Positions 44,004 to 54,716 of a stretch of 64,000 nucleotides of DNA are shown here, one piece after another. Where the stretch lies: positions 124,001 through 188,000 of the forward strand of contig NZ_VTTL01000011.1 in assembly GCF_008364685.1 (NCBI RefSeq), written 5' to 3'. A program made the position numbers and the translations under genes. Source of the stretch: Xanthobacter oligotrophicus. Its GTDB lineage: Bacteria; Pseudomonadota; Alphaproteobacteria; Rhizobiales; Xanthobacteraceae. The notes beneath the pieces were generated by a model. The model was not told where the DNA came from, searched no databases, and worked only from the letters and a program-made list of their open reading frames with translations. Position 1 is the first letter of the stretch. Every line of letters starts with the position of its first letter.

Positions 44004-46637
44004 ATGCAGGATCGGACTATTGTGCGCATCGCTCCACGATCAGACGGCGTTTCGATTTGGAGTGCGGCCCTTTTCGGTGACGATAATCCAGATCTAATCC
44101 GTGAATTTCTGGCGCGCAGCTTCTCGGTGCTCGACGTCACGTCGGTGGAGCTGCGCCGGGCCGAGCATTTCGGCCGCATCCGCTATGCCAGCACGGACCG
44201 GGCGCCGGAGATCTGGCGCCAGCTCAGCCGGGTTCTTCGGGCCGGCACCGGCGTGCAGGCGCGTTCGGGCGGCGAGGGGCGCGCGCAGCCGCTGGTGGAT
44301 CTCCATCTCGACTGGCCCGAAGCCCAGCATGTCACCATTCATCGCGTCGGCGAGGCCTTCACCAACTGGCAGGCCCGCCTGACGGAGGCGGGCCGCGTGC
44401 GCCTGTTCCATCCGGCGCTGCTGCGGCGGCGCGACGTGGCGTTCCGCCTCCGGGAGCGGCTCTCGACCGTGGTCGGCTGCGACAAGGTCGGCGTCAACAC
44501 CTTCCTCGGCGAGCTTTCGGTGCGGTTCCGGCCGGAGGTCATCGCCCTGGAGCAGGTGGTCCGCGAGCTTGAACGCGCGTGGGATTATGTCCTCCATGGC
44601 GCCGATGCACCGCTTCAGCGGGGCCGCCTTCTGGCCGCATCTAGCCTGCTGGGCGTTGCCTATGCCGGGCAGTTTCTCGTTCCCGCCCTGCGGCCGGTGG
44701 CCATGCTGGGCGTTGCGCTCTACGGCCTGCCGAACGTGATTGCGACCCTGCGCGAACTGCGGGAGCTGAAGGTCGGCCTGCCGGCGCTCTATGCCACCGG
44801 CCTCGTCCTGACGCTGCTGCGCGGGCTGCCGTTCCACACCTCGGTGATGGCGCTGCTGCTGCAGATCTGGCCGCGGCTGGCCTTCCTCGCCTTCACCCGA
44901 AGCCAGCGGCGCCTGTTCGGGCCGATCCGCCGGAGGGTGCTCGCCGTGCGCGTCATCGGCGACGATGGCAAGCCGGCCCTGCGCGACATCAGCGCCGTCC
45001 AGCCGGGCGACCTCATCATCGTCGGGGAGGGCGAGATCGTCCCCGTCGACGGCACGGTGGCGGAGGGCCATGCCACGGTCGACGAGACCGTCCTGACCGG
45101 CCGTCCCTCTCTCGCCGACGCAGTGCAGGGCACCCGCGTTCTTGCGGCAACCGAGATCCTGTCGGGCGAGATCCGCATCCGGGCCGAGCGCGTGGGGGCC
45201 GGCACGGTGTCCGCCACCATCGCGGCCGGCCTGCCGACGACGCACTTCTCCGGCCTTCCCTCCGCCGCCTCGGCCGAGCACATCGCCACGCGCAACGCGC
45301 GCCCGGCCTTGGCCCTGGGTTTTGCCAGCCTGCTGCTGACCCGCCAGATCCGGCCGGCGCAGGTCCTCCTGCGGCCCGATTTCGCCACCGAGCCCCGCCT
45401 CGCCGCGCAGCTCGGCGCGCTGCACGATGTCGCCGCGGGCCTGCTGTCGGGCATCTTTTTCCGCACGCCGGCGGCGATCGACCGGCTGGCCGTGGCGGAC
45501 GTGCTGATCTTCGACGACAGCGTCGGCATCGACCGGCGCCGGCTGGAGGTGGCCGACGTGGTGTGCGCCGGCAGCCTCGCCCCGGATGCGCTGCTGGCGC
45601 TGGCGGCAGCGGGCTTCGGCGCCGAGGCCGGAGAGGCGGGGGAGGCTTTGCAGCGCGCCTGCGCCGAGCGCGACGTGGCCCCCAACCCCGCTGAGAAGCT
45701 GTCGCGCACCGCTGGCCTTGCACGCTTTCGCGCCGCCGACGGGGCATGGGTGGACGTGGCGACAGCGGAACGGGCGGTCGATGCCGGCTGGCGCCTTCCG
45801 GCCAGCCTGCTGGCGCCAAAGCCTGCGTCCCCGCGCACCGGCCGGCGGCGCACGGAGCAGGCCGGCGATGCCGAACATCGCCTGGTCGTGCGCCGAGCCG
45901 GGGTCGTGGCCGGTGCCGTGACACTTTTGCCGCGCGGCGACCTGCTCGCGACCACCGTCATCGCCGCGCTGCGGACGCGTCGGCCTGACGCCCGCATCGT
46001 CTATTTGTCGAGCCGCGCCCAGGCGCAGGCGGAAACCGCGGCGAACCGGGTCGGGATCTCCATGGTTCATGGCGGCCTGAGGGACGAGGAAAAGGCCGCG
46101 GTGGTGGCGACCTACGGCGCGCGGACGGTCTTCGTCGGCGACGGCGCCTCCCGCCGCTGCGCGGCCGCCATGGCCGAAGCGATGGTTTCCGTCTCGGTGG
46201 GCGGGCTCGGCTCGGTTCCGACGGATGTCGCCGACGTGGTCCTGCTCCACGGCGGGCTTCCGCAATTGCCAGCCCTCTGGCAGATCGGCGCGGGTCACCG
46301 CGCCCGGATCGATACCGACTACCGCGCCATCTACGCCGCCAATCTCTCCGCCGTGGCGGGGGCGCTTGTGGCTGGCCTCGGCAGCTTCGAGGTGGGGCTC
46401 GCCTCGAACGCGATCACCGCTGTCCTCCTGGGCCGGCATTGGGCGCGGCTGGCCGCACTGCAGGTGGCGGCGGGCGTGCCGGGATCGCCTGTCGCCGGCG
46501 GGGAGCCGGCTTTCGGCCCCGAAGGGTTCGACGTGCCGGACCTTCCCGGCTTCGACCTGCCCGGTTTTGACCTGCCGGAAGCGCCGGACTCGCCCGAAGC
46601 ATTCGACGCGGCCGACGGGGACGGCGGTGGAGAATGA
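44004..46637 (+). CDS. catalytically degenerate P-type ATPase homologue (FezC-like candidate)
   Basis: 877 residues with the overall layout of the ATPase at 40681: related N-terminal modules (GDDNPDLIREFLARSFSVLDVTSVEL and EAGRVRLFHPALLRRRDV), membrane helices, an actuator-like domain (DETVLTG) and P/N-domain remnants. All key motifs are broken: TGES reads TGRP (about residue 365), DKTGT reads DDSVG (about residues 504-508), and GDGVND reads GDGASR. It therefore cannot work as a phosphorylating pump, yet the frame is intact over 2.6 kb, which argues for a retained structural role. The C-terminus is an acidic repeat (DLPGFDLPGFDLPE). It is divergent from the intact ATPase. Confidence 0.8.
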   Translation: MQDRTIVRIAPRSDGVSIWSAALFGDDNPDLIREFLARSFSVLDVTSVELRRAEHFGRIRYASTDRAPEIWRQLSRVLRAGTGVQARSGGEGRAQPLVDLHLDWPEAQHVTIHRVGEAFTNWQARLTEAGRVRLFHPALLRRRDVAFRLRERLSTVVGCDKVGVNTFLGELSVRFRPEVIALEQVVRELERAWDYVLHGADAPLQRGRLLAASSLLGVAYAGQFLVPALRPVAMLGVALYGLPNVIATLRELRELKVGLPALYATGLVLTLLRGLPFHTSVMALLLQIWPRLAFLAFTRSQRRLFGPIRRRVLAVRVIGDDGKPALRDISAVQPGDLIIVGEGEIVPVDGTVAEGHATVDETVLTGRPSLADAVQGTRVLAATEILSGEIRIRAERVGAGTVSATIAAGLPTTHFSGLPSAASAEHIATRNARPALALGFASLLLTRQIRPAQVLLRPDFATEPRLAAQLGALHDVAAGLLSGIFFRTPAAIDRLAVADVLIFDDSVGIDRRRLEVADVVCAGSLAPDALLALAAAGFGAEAGEAGEALQRACAERDVAPNPAEKLSRTAGLARFRAADGAWVDVATAERAVDAGWRLPASLLAPKPASPRTGRRRTEQAGDAEHRLVVRRAGVVAGAVTLLPRGDLLATTVIAALRTRRPDARIVYLSSRAQAQAETAANRVGISMVHGGLRDEEKAAVVATYGARTVFVGDGASRRCAAAMAEAMVSVSVGGLGSVPTDVADVVLLHGGLPQLPALWQIGAGHRARIDTDYRAIYAANLSAVAGALVAGLGSFEVGLASNAITAVLLGRHWARLAALQVAAGVPGSPVAGGEPAFGPEGFDVPDLPGFDLPGFDLPEAPDSPEAFDAADGDGGGE

Positions 46638-47432
46638 GCGTGCGCCCCGCGGCCCAGGTCGCGGGCGTGTTCCGCGGCATCGGGTGACGGCTGTCGCCGT
46701 GACATGCGGCGTGAATGGCTGCGAGCCCGCACAACGCCTGAGCACAGCCGTCTCGGCGCCAATCGGCGCCAAGACTTAAGACCATAGTATCAGGCCATTG
46801 CGGCATCCCCCGAGTACACGCCAATCCACTTGCGCGGCAAGTTGATTGGTCAATGCATACTTTGGCCAGAAGGTGAGAGACGGATAATCCGCTCTAGCTG
46901 ATCAAGCTGGCCGGATCCGGCCCTCAAGGCGCGCAGGATCAATGCGCGTTCAAAATACAGATGACGATCGTATATAAAAGTTATTCTATCAAAATTATTG
47001 TTTTATTGTTGACGCCCTCCGGATGCGATGCAATCGTTGGTCACAGAGCCGTCTAAGGTTCTGACGCATGGAGGTTCCATGAGCTCGCAGCAGAGCCAGC
47101 TTCCGCCAGGCGCAGAAGCAGTCTTGCGCCCCCAGATTCCGATCACGGGCAAGCGGTGTATTGAATATCCCGGGCGTTCAACTCGGACTTTTCATGGATT
47201 CGGCGTTGCTGCGCTCCATGGCGCTCCGGATCCACGGTGTCGTCATCGTCGTGGGCGCTCGCAGGGCGCTCATGTTTTTGACGAGCGGCCGATGGTCCCC
47301 GCGTCCACGGAGCGTGGAAGCGGGCGCGCCCGGCTTCCCGGCGCCGTCCTGTGCGACTGCGGCACCCCCGAAAGCGTCTGAACCAGGCCTTTTCCGCCAC
47401 CCTCAATTTCCCTACCGCCGGGATGCCCCGAC
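46638..47432. other. 795-base region before cysT without a supported gene
   Basis: Strongly AT-rich from 46960 to 47015, a likely promoter zone for the cys operon. A TTGATTGGTCAA dyad lies near 46851. Open frames at 47028-47381 and 47161-47457 exist, but they have low-complexity Arg/Pro-rich translations and no family resemblance. Confidence 0.5.
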
Positions 47433-48287
47433 ATGTCAACACAAGCCGTCTCCCTGAGAACACTTCGACCAAGGACAGTCATTCCCGGGTTTGGCCTTAC
47501 GCTCGGCCTGACCCTGGCATGGCTGAGCCTGATCGTGCTGCTGCCCCTCGTTGGCCTTTTCATCAAGACATCGGAACTCACCTTCGCGCGCTTCATCGCC
47601 GTCATCACCTCCGAGCGCACGCTGCATGCGCTGCAGATCTCGTTCGGTCTCGCTCTCGTCGCGGCGCTCATCAATGCCGTCCTGGGGCTCATCGTCGTCT
47701 GGGTGCTGGTGCGGTACGAATTCCCCTTCCGGCGCGTCGTGGACGCCATCGTGGATATCCCCTTCGCGTTGCCCACCGCAGTCGCGGGCATCGCGCTCAC
47801 GGCCATCTATGCCGAGAACGGCTGGGTGGGATCGCTGCTGAAGCCGTTCGGCATCCAGGTGTCCTTCACGCCGCTGGGCATTCTCGTCGCGCTCATCTTC
47901 ATCGGCCTGCCCTTCGTGGTGCGCACGGTGCAGCCGGTGCTGGCCGACCTCAATGCCGAGCTGGAGGAGGCCTCGGCCAGCCTCGGCGCCTCGCGCTGGC
48001 AAACCATCTGGCGGGTGGTGCTGCCCTCCATCGGTCCGTCGGTGCTCACCGGCTTCGCCCTCGCCTTCGCCCGCGCGGTGGGCGAGTACGGCTCGGTCAT
48101 CTTCATCGCCGGCAACCTGCCGGGCATTTCCGAGATCGCGCCGCTGCTGATCGTGATCCGCCTCGAGGAATTCCGCTACGCCGACGCCACCGCCATCGCG
48201 CTGGTGATGCTGCTCGCGTCCTTCCTCCTGCTCATCCTCATCAACTGGCTCCAGCGCTGGACCGAAGGCCACGGGAGAACCGCATGA
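47433..48287 (+). CDS. cysT: sulfate/thiosulfate ABC transporter permease CysT
   Basis: 284 residues with six membrane helices. The first helix ([26 protein letters not shown]) and the EAA loop ([30 protein letters not shown]) are typical of CysT/CysU. One of two permeases importing sulfate and thiosulfate. It overlaps cysW by 4 bases. A longer frame upstream in another register is a shadow. Confidence 0.95.
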   Translation: MSTQAVSLRTLRPRTVIPGFGLTLGLTLAWLSLIVLLPLVGLFIKTSELTFARFIAVITSERTLHALQISFGLALVAALINAVLGLIVVWVLVRYEFPFRRVVDAIVDIPFALPTAVAGIALTAIYAENGWVGSLLKPFGIQVSFTPLGILVALIFIGLPFVVRTVQPVLADLNAELEEASASLGASRWQTIWRVVLPSIGPSVLTGFALAFARAVGEYGSVIFIAGNLPGISEIAPLLIVIRLEEFRYADATAIALVMLLASFLLLILINWLQRWTEGHGRTA

Positions 48288-49176
48288 CCGTAACCGATGC
48301 TCCGTTCGGACCGCCGCCCATCGCCGGCACCCTGCCCAAGGTCCGCGTCGGGAAGGGCAAGACGGTGCGCACCGAGCCGCCACTGGTGCGCTACCTGCTC
48401 ATCGCGCTGGCGCTGCTCTTCCTTGGCCTGTTCATCGGCCTGCCGCTGATCATCGTCTTTGTTGAAGCCTTCCGCCGCGGCTGGGAAGCCTATCTCGCGG
48501 CGCTGGTCACCCCGGACACCTGGTCATCCATCAAGCTGACGCTGCTGGTCACAGCCATCAGCGTTGTGACGAACCTCGTCTTCGGCCTCGCGGCGGCCTG
48601 GGCGGTCGCAAAGTTCGAGTTCCCCGGCAAGAGCCTGCTCATTACGCTCATCGACCTGCCATTCTCCGTGTCCCCGGTGGTGGTCGGCCTGATGTTCGTG
48701 CTGCTGTTCGGCGCCTACGGCTTTCTTGGGCCGGCAGTGCGGGCGCTCGACATCCAGATCATCTTCGCGACGCCGGGCATTGTCCTTGCCACCATCTTCG
48801 TCACTTTCCCCTTCGTGGCGCGAGAACTGATCCCGCTCATGCAGGAGCAGGGCACGGCGGAGGAGGAGGCGGCCATCTCGCTCGGCGCGTCGGGCCTGTC
48901 GACCTTCTTCCGCGTGACGCTGCCCAACGTGAAATGGGCGCTGCTCTACGGCGTGCTGCTTTCCAACGCCCGCGCCATGGGCGAGTTCGGCGCGGTATCG
49001 GTGGTCTCCGGGCATATTCGCGGCGAGACCAACACCATGCCGCTGCATATCGAGATCCTCTACAACGAGTACCAGTTCGGCGCGTCGTTCGCGGTCGCCT
49101 CGCTGCTGGCGCTTCTCGCCCTGGTGACCCTCGTCGCCAAGACCATCCTTGAAAATCGCCTTGAGGGAGCTCCGAA

Positions 49177-49180
<4 letters not shown>
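48284..49180 (+). CDS. cysW: sulfate/thiosulfate ABC transporter permease CysW
   Basis: 298 residues from the ATG at 48284 ([11 protein letters not shown]). Six membrane helices, EAA loop [31 protein letters not shown] and the CysW-typical [32 protein letters not shown]. Overlaps cysT and cysA by 4 bases each. Confidence 0.95.
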
Positions 49181-50226
<1,046 letters not shown>

Positions 50227-50295
50227 AGCGGGTGCCGGGGATGCCACACGACAGTTGAACCACCTTCGGACTTGCACGAGGCGAGGGCGGTTTGG

Positions 50296-50325
50296 CAGGG
50301 GAAGGCAACGGGACGCCTTCCCCTG
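50296..50325 (+). terminator. first hairpin after cysA
   Basis: Perfect 11-bp stem CAGGGGAAGGC and its complement with an 8-base loop, 70 bases past cysA, without a T-run. Confidence 0.5.
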
Positions 50326-50434
50326 AAGAGACGGTATGCCGGGCCGGATTCGGTCCGGCGCCGTGGGTCCCGGCAGTCCGCCTCCTTTTTGGCGGGCTAC
50401 AGGGACAGTGGAGTGTTGCTCTGGGGGTAAATTG

Positions 50435-50471
50435 GCCCGGTGGATCCCAAACGATCCATCGGGCTTTTTTT
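50435..50471 (+). terminator. rho-independent terminator of the cysTWA operon
   Basis: 12-bp stem GCCCGGTGGATC / GATCCATCGGGC (one G-T pair), 6-base loop, then seven T. The remaining bases from 50227 to 50776 hold nothing else that I can support. Confidence 0.88.
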
Positions 50472-50776
50472 GCCTAGGCCCGGTTTTGCGGGGAGGGCGC
50501 GCAGGCCAGAGGGGCTATGACGCCGAAGTTTACGCAGCCAAAGTCGCGGGAGGAGTGTTGGCGGGAGGAGGCCGGGCTTTCCGAAGCCGCCACGCCGCCC
50601 TAATCGCAGGCTGGCTGAACAGAGGCCATGCAGAGTGGCTGGCGGCGGAGCAGGGGCTGTCGCCTCTCCTGCAATCCTTGCTCGTGGCGGAGGGAGCCCA
50701 GCGCACCGTCACGCCGCCCCCGGGAGCAACTGACGCCGTCCCTGGGGTCCCGATCCTTGGCCCGAGCGAGGGACCC

Positions 50777-51109
50777 TCAGCCGGCAGCGCGGGCTGTGAT
50801 GAACTTCGCTTCAAACAGCAGGGCTTCGATCTGCTGCTTCAGCTCGGTCTTCTTCTTTTCCGTGAACAGCAGGCGCGCCCAGAGCGGGGCTGCAGCGTGA
50901 AGCTCCACGATGCTTTTCTGGAAGCGCACCTGGACCACAACAGGGGAAGCCGAGATGTGGAGGATGCCACTGTCATCCTCGTCCCAGTTGTAGACAAGCT
51001 CCTGGTCCGCGAGTTCGGCCTGGGCGGAGATATATTTCTCGACAGCCTTGCGCCGCTGGGCGGTGAGCGGCTTTTCGATGGGGAACTCGTAGATTTTTTC
51101 CATCTTCAT
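50777..51109 (-). CDS. small protein, possible polyhydroxyalkanoic-acid-system family
   Basis: 110 residues (MKMEKIYEFPIEKPLTAQRRKAVEKYI...). The core SGILHISASPVVVQVRFQKSIVELHAAAPLWARLLFTEKKKTELKQQIEALLFE resembles the small PHA_gran_rgn family (putative polyhydroxyalkanoic acid system proteins), which has a beta-rich core and a basic C-terminal helix. That assignment is tentative. It follows the ExoD-like gene by 6 bases, so the two form an operon. No signal peptide. Confidence 0.6.
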   Translation of the reverse strand: MKMEKIYEFPIEKPLTAQRRKAVEKYISAQAELADQELVYNWDEDDSGILHISASPVVVQVRFQKSIVELHAAAPLWARLLFTEKKKTELKQQIEALLFEAKFITARAAG

Positions 51110-51115
51110 CTTGAA

Positions 51116-52321
51116 TCACACCGGGACAAGAGAGGGGGCCAGGGCCCGCGAGCGCGCCACGGTGCCAACCACCGCAGGAGCCGGAGAGGGCAAGGGCTGC
51201 GCTTTGCGCCGGCCGGCCCCCTTCACTTCAGCAGCCTTACCGCGGCTGCGCTCCGGGTTCCAGAGCAGCAGCAATTGGCTCCAGTCGAAGCCGATGAGGC
51301 TGGCCCAGTTGAAGCCGAGCTTCTTCAGCACCGAACCGGTGAACTTCCGCGCCAGGCCCCGCATCCATTTCCAGGCCTTGGTGCGCAGGGCGGTAAAGGT
51401 GAGGTCGCGGCCGCTGACGAGAACCAGCGCCGCGATGCCGGCCGCCACGCCAAGCAGGATGGCGAGGCCGTCCTGCTCGGCCACGCCGAGGGTGATGGTG
51501 AACATGGCGGCCGCGTGCGGCAGCGTGAAGCCGACGAGGGGGAAGGCGACGGTCACCGCCAGCACGAACAGCAGCACGCCGAGCATGCGCTGGGCGATGG
51601 GGTGGCTCACCCACAGCCAGCGCCGCTTGGTGGCCTTCTCGAGCCGCTCCAGAACGGGGAGCACCGAATGGATGGCCACCGCCAGGGAACGCCGCGGCAC
51701 CGTGCGCTCGCGGATGAACTGGGGCAGCTCGATTTTGTGCCGCCCGATGATCATGTGCCCGGCGATCGCGCTGGCGGGAAGGCCGGTGAGGGTCGAGGTC
51801 TCCGGCACCGGAAGCATTCCCGGCACGGAGAACAGCAGAAGCGGCTGGGCCAGCCCGCCTTCGCTCATGGATTCGACGATGTGTTCGATGGTGAACGTTT
51901 CCATCGTCGGGTTCTTGGTCAGGATCTGGCGCAGCAACCGGGAGGTCGTCACGCGCTGCGGGGCGCGCTCGCCGGCCCGCCTTCCAGATGAAGTGCCGCC
52001 GGTTGTCCGGCGCGCGCCGGCGGCCTCGCCGGAGACATGCGCCTGATCGGTCTTGCGGGATCGGGTCCCCCTGGTGGCTGGCTTGGCGGATTTGGCGGAC
52101 TTGGGGGGCATTGCGGCGGGGCGGGGCGCCGTGGCCTTGCGGGATTGGCCTGCGCTGGATTTGCCTGCGTGCCCGGTTTCGGTCGCCGGCCGCGCGGTCT
52201 GCTTCGGTGTTTCCAACCCAGGCTCCCATGTCCCGATGGAGGCGCGATACTGGCTGCTGCGGCTCGGTGAAGCGGATTCGGTCGCTGCGATGTTAGTCAC
52301 GTCCCGTCTCACTTTTGTCAC
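51116..52321 (-). CDS. ExoD family membrane protein with long basic extensions
   Basis: 401 residues from a GTG at 52321; the true start is uncertain, with in-frame ATGs at 52111 and further in. The central 170 residues are ExoD-like: LLLFSVPGMLPVPETSTLTGLPASAIAGHMIIG, RRSLAVAIHSVLPVLERLEKATKRRWLW and two to three hydrophobic helices (GVLLFVLAVTVAFPLVGFTLPHAAAMF). ExoD was described in rhizobia as needed for exopolysaccharide production and alkaline tolerance. The N-terminal 120 residues are Lys/Arg/Ser/Ala-rich and the C-terminus is also basic. Ordinary ExoD proteins are about 190-220 residues, so these extensions are unusual. Confidence 0.78.
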   Translation of the reverse strand: MTKVRRDVTNIAATESASPSRSSQYRASIGTWEPGLETPKQTARPATETGHAGKSSAGQSRKATAPRPAAMPPKSAKSAKPATRGTRSRKTDQAHVSGEAAGARRTTGGTSSGRRAGERAPQRVTTSRLLRQILTKNPTMETFTIEHIVESMSEGGLAQPLLLFSVPGMLPVPETSTLTGLPASAIAGHMIIGRHKIELPQFIRERTVPRRSLAVAIHSVLPVLERLEKATKRRWLWVSHPIAQRMLGVLLFVLAVTVAFPLVGFTLPHAAAMFTITLGVAEQDGLAILLGVAAGIAALVLVSGRDLTFTALRTKAWKWMRGLARKFTGSVLKKLGFNWASLIGFDWSQLLLLWNPERSRGKAAEVKGAGRRKAQPLPSPAPAVVGTVARSRALAPSLVPV

Positions 52322-52808
52322 AGCGTCCCGGAGCCAAAAAAATCTTCACTGCCTGGGTGAAGCCGCTACCGAAATGCCAGAATTCAGAGTAAATTTAAGC
52401 CGGCTAGCAATAAATACACAAACACATCCTGTGTTTTGTTGCGTGGACTGGAGATCGATCATTCCCGGGCAAATTCCGCATCAGATCTACTTGCGCTGTG
52501 GAATAGCGCGGGTTGGTGCTCGCGCGATGGGATTTCGCGCGCCGTTCGATGCCGATGCGTCGGGCTGGGAAAGTGGGTGTCATCCTGTTGACATCATTTG
52601 GCAAAGACTCATTATGTGACGATAGTTGATCGACTTAGTGGATTTTAAAAGTCCCCGCTTCGTCTGTCAATTCCAAGTTCCGCTGGTCCTGGAGAGCTGC
52701 TGCCGCCCCGGCGCTGCCGCAGGCCTTGATCCTGTTTTCCCAGCGTCGACCACGGTTCCCGTGGTCAGGCGCCGAGCAGTTATTCACTGGTTGGAGGTCA
52801 AAGCTGAA
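52322..52808. other. 487-base divergent intergenic region
   Basis: Lies between the ExoD-like gene (minus) and the permease gene (plus). AT-rich patches at 52330-52440 and 52595-52660 probably hold promoters. No RNA or protein gene seen. Confidence 0.5.
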
Positions 52809-54317
52809 ATGAAATCACAGGGTGCTCCTGGAGAAGCTTCGGTCGATCCGAATAATGGATTTAGCGGGCATGGCGGCGGCCTCAAGCAGAACTGCCTGTC
52901 CTACGCGGAGGTTCTTGCCCAGTCGGTATCCGTGATCGCGCCATCTACTGTGCCCGCCGCCATTTTCGGCCTGATCTTCGCGTCAGCGGGCAACGGCATG
53001 TGGCTGAGCTTCCTGTTCGGCATGGTCGGCATGGTCCTGGTCAGCCTGAACATCAACCAGTTCGCACGTCGCTCGGCTTCTCCCGGCTCGCTTTACAGCT
53101 ACATCGTCAAGGGCCTGGGGCCCACGGCCGGCGTGCTCGGCGGCTGGGCGCTCCTGTTCGGCTACATCATGACGGGCATGTCCACCCTGTGCGGCTTCGC
53201 CATCTTCGCCAACGTTCTGCTGGAGCCGCTGGGGATCCACCTGCCGATCCTGCTGTCGTTTGCCATCGGCGCCACCGGGGCCTGCCTCGTGGCCTATCGC
53301 GACATCCAGTTGTCGGCCAAGACGATGCTGGTGATCGAGGGGGTGGTGCTGTCGGCCATCCTCATTCTCGGCATCCTGATCTGGAGCGACAAGGGCTTTG
53401 CCATCGACACGGCGCAGCTCACCCTCAGCGGGGTCACGCCCAGTGGCGTGCTCACCGGCGTCGTGCTCGTGGTGTTCGGCTTCTCGGGCTTCGAAAGCTC
53501 GACCTCGCTCGGCCATGAGGCCAAGGAGCCGCTCCGCACCATCCCGCGCTCGGTCACCCAGAGCGTTCTGCTCTCGGGCCTCGTCTTCATCTTCATGTCG
53601 TATGTGGTGGTGCTCGGCTTCCAGGGATCGGCGGAGAGCCTGCGCAACACCGAGGCGCCGCTCGACGTGCTCGCCCGCGATTCGGGGCGGGGATTCCTGA
53701 GCACGCTGATCAATATCGGCATCTTCCTCAGCTTCTTCGCCTGCACCCTCGCCTGCGTGAACTCGACCGCGCGCATCGTCTTCTCCATGGCGCGGCACGG
53801 CCTGATGATGGATGTCCTCGGCGAGGCGCACGAGAAGAACCGCACCCCCTATACGGCGGTGCTCCTGGCGGCGCTGGTCACCTTCCTGCTTCCGGCGGGG
53901 CTATATGTGGCGGGTGCGAGCCCGTTCGACAGCCAGGGCTATTTCGGCACCCTGTGCAGCTTCGGCTTCCTCCTCACCTACATCCTCATCTCCCTCGCGG
54001 CACCGAGCTATCTGCGCAGCATCGGCAAGCTCACGAGAGGCGCTGTGGTGTGGTCGGTGCTGGCCATCGGCTTCATGGCGCTGCCCATGCTGAGCACCAT
54101 CGGCATCCCCGGGAGCGAGATGTTCCCGCCGCAGGGCTTTCCGGAAAACCTGCTGTTCTTGTTGTTCATTCTCTATATGGGCATCGGGCTCGCATGGATG
54201 ATGCTGCAGCGGGCGCGCCGGCCCGACCTGCTCGCCAACCTGCGCCACGCCATCGACGACATCGAGCTGAAGCTGGCCAAGGTTACCGTATCGGTGCCAA
54301 AGCGCCCCATCGAGTAG
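52809..54317 (+). CDS. APC family amino acid permease
   Basis: 502 residues from the ATG at 52809 (MKSQGAPGEASVDP), preceded by GGAGG at a 10-base distance; the frame is open 61 codons further upstream without support. Twelve hydrophobic segments and APC landmarks: LSYAEVLAQSVSVIAPS (helix 1), VVFGFSGFESSTSLGHEAKEPLRTIPRSV (helix 6 and following loop) and NSTARIVFSMARHGLM (helix 8). Imports or exchanges an amino acid or amine; the substrate is unknown. It stands alone between the ExoD-like and alanine-rich protein genes. Confidence 0.9.
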   Translation: MKSQGAPGEASVDPNNGFSGHGGGLKQNCLSYAEVLAQSVSVIAPSTVPAAIFGLIFASAGNGMWLSFLFGMVGMVLVSLNINQFARRSASPGSLYSYIVKGLGPTAGVLGGWALLFGYIMTGMSTLCGFAIFANVLLEPLGIHLPILLSFAIGATGACLVAYRDIQLSAKTMLVIEGVVLSAILILGILIWSDKGFAIDTAQLTLSGVTPSGVLTGVVLVVFGFSGFESSTSLGHEAKEPLRTIPRSVTQSVLLSGLVFIFMSYVVVLGFQGSAESLRNTEAPLDVLARDSGRGFLSTLINIGIFLSFFACTLACVNSTARIVFSMARHGLMMDVLGEAHEKNRTPYTAVLLAALVTFLLPAGLYVAGASPFDSQGYFGTLCSFGFLLTYILISLAAPSYLRSIGKLTRGAVVWSVLAIGFMALPMLSTIGIPGSEMFPPQGFPENLLFLLFILYMGIGLAWMMLQRARRPDLLANLRHAIDDIELKLAKVTVSVPKRPIE

Positions 54318-54716
54318 AGGCGGGATGCGGCGGCGGGGATCTGCCCGCCGTTCCGCGCCGGCGTTCGCCTGCGGGAGCCGGTGTGTCCGAAGGTGTTGGG
54401 CGACACACTTCGGGCAGAGCCGAAGCAAGCCGAAATCCAGCCAGGGGATATTAGGTGCAAGACCTTGAGCGTTTCGGACGGCTGGAAGGATCGCGCGGCG
54501 GTTCTGCTATTATCTTGGTTAAATATGTGGAACTAATGTGTAATTTGTTTTTGCAGAAGAGGCCGCTATGAAATAGCGTTATCTTGTGTCGATCGAGAAA
54601 TCGACAATTCCTGATCAAAGGTTCGCCGGGCCGCCTTCAGCCAAGTTTCGAAGGTGGTCCGAAATGGAGATGGCACTCGCTGAGTGCCGAGGCTAGATAA
54701 CACGACAGGTCGATCC
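54318..54716. other. 399-base intergenic region
   Basis: AT-rich at 54500-54600, a probable promoter zone for the following gene. No terminator with a clear T-run and no further gene seen. Confidence 0.45.

Noticed and set aside
46851-46862. TTGATTGGTCAA as an FNR/FixK box
   Set aside because: The arms are two bases closer than the TTGAT-N4-ATCAA spacing, and no gene starts within 500 bases.
47028-47457. Frames of 117 and 98 codons upstream of cysT
   Set aside because: Arg/Pro-rich translations, no ribosome-site support and no family resemblance; treated as leader or intergenic DNA.
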